Origin: an uncultured Actinomycetes bacterium
GTDB lineage: Bacteria; Actinomycetota; Actinomycetes; Nanopelagicales; Nanopelagicaceae
Length of the DNA: 35,943 nt
NCBI GenBank assembly: GCA_903953805.1
Contig: CAJBLC010000137.1
Coordinates: forward strand, 1 to 35,943
Direction: 5' to 3'
Shown here: positions 33,012 through 35,943 of the stretch, piece by piece
How the letters are laid out: the number at the start of each line of letters is the position of its first letter
Position numbering within the stretch: the first letter of the stretch is position 1
Program-made: the position numbers and the translations under genes
The notes under the pieces: generated by a model
The model's database searches: none
What the model saw: only the letters and a program-made list of their open reading frames with translations
What the model was told of the DNA's origin: nothing

Positions 33012-34197
33012 CTAAAGAGGCCTTAATTCGACGAACCTGAATAAAGGAGATCATTGCTCCTACGACTACCGCAAAGCCCATCTTCACGACCACATCGCCA
33101 TGAATCGCCGCCAAGATCGCGGAGATCAATCCAGCTCCAAACATCTGCATAAGACCCATCATTGCAGCAGCAGACCCGGCCTTCTCAGGGAATGGATGCA
33201 TTCCGAGAGTCATCGCATTTCCTCCGAGCCCTGGAGCGCAGCCAAAGCAGATCACTATAGGAATAAGTAACGCCCACAACGGTGCGTGCTTAATGGAGGC
33301 AGCCAAGACTAAGAAGGCACCAAGGGTTTGAACAAGCGTGAACTTTTTTAGCATTCCGATAACCCCGAAGCGGTGGATATAGGAGATATTGAGGCGGTTA
33401 GAGGCGATTAATCCAATGGCAATTACCGCAAAGAGCACTCCATATTTAGACCGTGAGACCCCATAACTTCCCATAAGTACCGCAGCAGAAGAGGAGACAT
33501 ATCCGAAGGTGACAAAGCTTCCGCCAATTGAGATAAGGGCTGCTGAGCGAAATTCATGGCTCTTACTTATTTCCCAATAGTTTTTGAAGGATTGCTGAAC
33601 ACCATGACTATTACGGTTTTCAGGAGGCAAACTCTCCTCTAGACCGACAACTCCAATTAGCACAATCGCACCAAAAATTGCGAGTGCAAGGAATAACCAA
33701 GGCCATCTCGCCCAATGCAAAATAAGTGCTCCGATTGATGGCGCTGCTGCTGGCGAGAAGACGAAGATCATTCCCATCGCAGACATCATCTTCGCCATCT
33801 CGACGCCACTGAGACGGTCTCGAACGATCGCACGAGAGATCACCATCCCCGCCGCACCGCCAAGAGCTTGGAGAAATCTGTAAAAGATTAAGGCAGATAA
33901 GGAAGTTGCAGTGGCACATAAGACAGAGGCAACGATGAAGAGGATCAATCCAAAGATTGCCGGATTCTTTCGACCAAATCGATCCGATATCGGCCCATAG
34001 AAGAGTTGCCCGAATCCAACACCGAAGGTGAAAGAGGTGAATGTCAGCTGTAGATCCACCATCTGCACATGCAGCGATTGCGCCACCAGCGGAAATCCTG
34101 GAAGGTAGATATCAGTACACATGGCTGTGAACATGGTCATCGCAGCCAATGTGATGAGGAGTCTGAATTGGTCGGGACTTTTCACCTTAGTAGTCAC
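33004..34197 (-). CDS. MFS transporter, Bcr/CflA-like
   Basis: The 397-residue protein has about twelve membrane segments. The sequences TDIYLPGFPLVAQSL in helix 1, FGVGFGQLFYGPISDRFGRKNPAIFG (loop 2-3 motif GPISDRFGRK) and FLQALGGAAGMVISRAIVRD are hallmarks of the DHA1 Bcr/CflA group. That group is usually described as drug or metabolite efflux. In this operon, between a Gfo/Idh oxidoreductase and a sugar lactonase, a carbohydrate-related role is possible, but the direction and substrate are not evident. Its ATG overlaps the upstream gene's stop by 4 nt. Confidence 0.88.
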   Translation of the reverse strand: MTTKVKSPDQFRLLITLAAMTMFTAMCTDIYLPGFPLVAQSLHVQMVDLQLTFTSFTFGVGFGQLFYGPISDRFGRKNPAIFGLILFIVASVLCATATSLSALIFYRFLQALGGAAGMVISRAIVRDRLSGVEMAKMMSAMGMIFVFSPAAAPSIGALILHWARWPWLFLALAIFGAIVLIGVVGLEESLPPENRNSHGVQQSFKNYWEISKSHEFRSAALISIGGSFVTFGYVSSSAAVLMGSYGVSRSKYGVLFAVIAIGLIASNRLNISYIHRFGVIGMLKKFTLVQTLGAFLVLAASIKHAPLWALLIPIVICFGCAPGLGGNAMTLGMHPFPEKAGSAAAMMGLMQMFGAGLISAILAAIHGDVVVKMGFAVVVGAMISFIQVRRIKASLDE

Positions 34198-35375
34198 GAA
34201 TATTTAATTTCGAGAGTTACTCCGCCTGAAGTCGCTGACTTATGAGCGAGAATTCCAGGTAGCGTGAAGCGAATCGCGTCATCGATGTTCATAGGTGCAG
34301 GACGTTCTCCAACAGCATCCATAACAAAGTCATCGACCATATATTGGTGTGATCCACCGTGACCATTAGAGAGCCCCTTGAACGCTGCCGGGAGCTGCGA
34401 ACGGTCGTGGACCTTGGCAAAGCCACCATCCCAGACATTCGCTGAAACATAGCCAGGCTGAAGTGAATGGGGATTTTCGACATCAGAGAAGGTATTGATC
34501 TCATCTGTGACAATGGAGAAACTCTCTTTATTGGCCCATGATGCATAACCAACTTGTTGTTCAAATGATCCTTCGGTACCGAAGATGCTCATACGTACAG
34601 TTGGCTCAAGAGGGGCAGTTCCCACTCGCCGAAGCTCAGCAATTCGCATCACGCCACCATCGCTAGTCCGCATGAGTGCGATCTGATTACTCTGGTCGTT
34701 CCCCCACATGCTGACCTTTGAATCGAAAATTCCATCCGCAGCGCTATCTTTCATGCCAAGTGCTGTAACAGAAGTCGCACGAGCCCCGGTGATAGAGAGG
34801 ATCGTGCTGACAGAGTGCGTGGAGTAGAGCATTGGTGGGAAGCTGGCACTGGCCTTCCATGCGTCTCCGCCATTCGCTGCAAATGCATCAACAAAACCAT
34901 GGGACATATCGTGGAGGTATTCACCTTCACCATAAACGAATGCACCGAGCTCACCACTCTGGAATTTCTTACGGGCATAAACAACAGCTGGGTAGTAATA
35001 ACTCGTCTCTGCCATGAAAAAGGTGAGTTGTGTCTGATCTGCAGCGATCTTGAGCGCAGATATCTCGGATTCAGTAATTCCCATTGGTACTGCGGTATAA
35101 ACGTGGCGACCATTCTGCAGCGCTGCCAGCGCAATCTCGGCATGGGTCCACCGTGGCGTAAAGATTGCGACAGCATTGAAATCACTGCGCCAGAGTTCTT
35201 CAAGCGAAGAGAAAGTGCTCGTGATTGAGAATTTGGAGGCAGTAGCCTGTAAACGTTGAGGATCGAGCTCAACCATTCCCACTTCCGCAACCATTGGGTG
35301 CGCTTGGAAGAGATGGATGAAAGAGGCTGCAAACTGCCCGCCGCCGATAACTGCAACCTTCAAATTTTTGCTCAT
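34194..35375 (-). CDS. Gfo/Idh/MocA-family oxidoreductase, first gene of a sugar-type operon
   Basis: The 393-residue protein has an N-terminal Rossmann fold with KVAVIGGGQFAASFIHLF and a conventional Gfo/Idh C-terminal domain, for example KFQSGELGAFVYGEGEYLHD and YSTHSVSTILSITGARATSV. At the EKP position the motif reads TAVPMG, so the usual catalytic-site Lys is missing. This occurs in some Gfo/Idh subgroups and may alter or remove redox activity. The family acts on sugars, inositols and related polyols. It is the first of three overlapping genes (oxidoreductase, MFS, lactonase). No SD or TAnnnT is clear before its ATG. Confidence 0.87.
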   Translation of the reverse strand: MSKNLKVAVIGGGQFAASFIHLFQAHPMVAEVGMVELDPQRLQATASKFSITSTFSSLEELWRSDFNAVAIFTPRWTHAEIALAALQNGRHVYTAVPMGITESEISALKIAADQTQLTFFMAETSYYYPAVVYARKKFQSGELGAFVYGEGEYLHDMSHGFVDAFAANGGDAWKASASFPPMLYSTHSVSTILSITGARATSVTALGMKDSAADGIFDSKVSMWGNDQSNQIALMRTSDGGVMRIAELRRVGTAPLEPTVRMSIFGTEGSFEQQVGYASWANKESFSIVTDEINTFSDVENPHSLQPGYVSANVWDGGFAKVHDRSQLPAAFKGLSNGHGGSHQYMVDDFVMDAVGERPAPMNIDDAIRFTLPGILAHKSATSGGVTLEIKYS

Positions 35376-35405
35376 AAAGTTTGAGTCAATCGGGCAAGCA
35401 TGAAG

Positions 35406-35428
35406 GAGAGTCTACTCGTCAGACTCTC
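35406..35428. promoter_or_regulatory. Perfect 8-bp inverted repeat in a divergent promoter, possible operator
   Basis: GAGAGTCT (35406-35413) and AGACTCTC (35421-35428) are separated by 7 nt. The repeat lies between the divergent sugar-type operon and the isochorismatase-family gene and ends 2 nt before the latter's -10 element. A dimeric repressor bound here would cover the promoter. No regulator gene is in view. Confidence 0.5.
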
Positions 35429-35430
35429 TA

Positions 35431-35436
35431 TAGAAT
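35431..35436 (+). promoter_or_regulatory. -10 element of a leaderless promoter for the isochorismatase-family gene
   Basis: TAGAAT is followed by exactly 6 nt (AGAGGC) and the ATG at 35443. The GAGG in the spacer is too close to serve as a normal SD. Confidence 0.55.
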
Positions 35437-35442
35437 AGAGGC

Positions 35443-35943
35443 ATGAGCGCATATCCAGATCGCCCTAATACGGCCCTCATCGTTATCGATGTTCAGAACG
35501 GGGTCGTGGATTATTCCAAGAATCGCAATGAGGTCGTCTCAAGAATCTCAACTTTGGTTGAGAGGGCTCGTGAGAGTAAGACTGATGTCATCTGGGTTCA
35601 GCATTCTGAGGATGACATGGCAATTGATAGCGAGTACTGGCAGATTGTTCCTGAGTTAAAACCTACTGCTCAGGAGAAGATCATCCATAAGCTCTGGCGC
35701 AGCTCTTTCGAAGAGACAGATCTAGAGGATGTGCTGGAAGAGTTAAAGGTGGGCCATTTGGTGGTCACGGGCGCCCAGACAAACTACTGCGTTCGCCACA
35801 CCATCCACTCGGCCATTGAACGCGGTCTTGATGTCACACTCGTTGAGGATGCCCACACCACAATGGATGACTCTTGGGGGAACACGGTAATTCCGGCTGA
35901 ATTTATTGTTGCTGAGCTCAATCGATCATGTGCCAATTACGAA
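35443..35943 (+). CDS. Isochorismatase-family cysteine hydrolase (3' end cut by window)
   Basis: The visible 167 residues cover nearly a full domain, and the frame is still open at the window edge. The catalytic triad is Asp16 in ALIVIDVQNGV, Lys83 in IIHKLWRSSFEETDLEDVL and Cys116 in VVTGAQTNYCVRHT, matching the cysteine hydrolase fold. Members include nicotinamidases, N-carbamoylsarcosine amidases, biuret hydrolases and uncharacterised amidases. The short chain and the T-N-Y-C-V-R-H-T active-site strand suggest an uncharacterised amidase rather than true isochorismatase, which is inference. It diverges from the sugar-type operon with a shared 67-nt control region. Confidence 0.88.
   Translation, partial: MSAYPDRPNTALIVIDVQNGVVDYSKNRNEVVSRISTLVERARESKTDVIWVQHSEDDMAIDSEYWQIVPELKPTAQEKIIHKLWRSSFEETDLEDVLEELKVGHLVVTGAQTNYCVRHTIHSAIERGLDVTLVEDAHTTMDDSWGNTVIPAEFIVAELNRSCANYE

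Noticed and set aside
1..35943. Mobile elements, CRISPR arrays, tRNA or rRNA genes
   Set aside because: No direct-repeat arrays, transposase, integrase or phage proteins, and no tRNA-like cloverleaf, were seen. Coding genes fill almost all of the window.

Overview
The window is a compact chromosomal stretch from a member of the Actinomycetota. The strongest evidence is a GuaB1-type enzyme with an internal CBS pair, the tilS-hpt-ftsH-folE-folP-folB-folK-panC-nadB-nadC-coaX gene order, a caa3_CtaG-family assembly protein, and an MprF/LysX-type lipid aminoacyltransferase. GC looks moderate, most gaps are under 80 bases and many genes overlap. That suggests a streamlined, possibly freshwater planktonic lineage such as Nanopelagicales, which is inference only. 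I see no rRNA, tRNA, CRISPR array, transposase, integrase or phage gene.

Layout. Bases 1-9105 (minus strand) form one long housekeeping operon, read from tilS down to a coaX cut by the window edge. It covers tRNA lysidine synthesis, purine salvage, the FtsH protease, folate synthesis, pantothenate synthesis, de novo NAD synthesis and the first step of CoA synthesis. Bases 9138-12137 (minus) hold a secreted NlpC/P60 wall hydrolase and an ABC-2 exporter pair. Bases 12167-17049 hold metZ, ctaB, a dacB-like PBP4 carboxypeptidase, a TrmH-family methyltransferase and a TPR protein, on alternating strands.

Bases 17136-20638 (plus) are a coupled three-gene envelope operon: a Tat-exported deacetylase-like protein, a secreted beta-propeller and an MprF-like aminoacyltransferase. 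A membrane-anchored alpha/beta hydrolase faces it tail to tail. guaB1 follows. Bases 23226-28419 are a cytochrome oxidase locus. ctaG and a small membrane protein run leftwards, while a cupredoxin-like gene, ctaC, ctaD and ctaE run rightwards to a strong terminator. Bases 28479-35943 are accessory: small secreted and basic proteins, an MFS transporter, two Gfo/Idh oxidoreductases, a secreted SGNH protein, an oxidoreductase/MFS/SMP-30 operon and a truncated isochorismatase-family hydrolase.

Two signals stand out. First, many transcription units start with a TAnnnT -10 hexamer exactly 6 bases before the start codon and have no Shine-Dalgarno sequence, which implies widespread leaderless mRNAs; internal operon genes use SD sequences or stop/start overlaps. 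Second, the oxidase is atypical: subunit I has two extra N-terminal membrane segments and Leu where the K-channel Lys is expected, subunit II has an extra membrane segment, and a cupredoxin-like protein with an incomplete CuA-type motif is coupled upstream.
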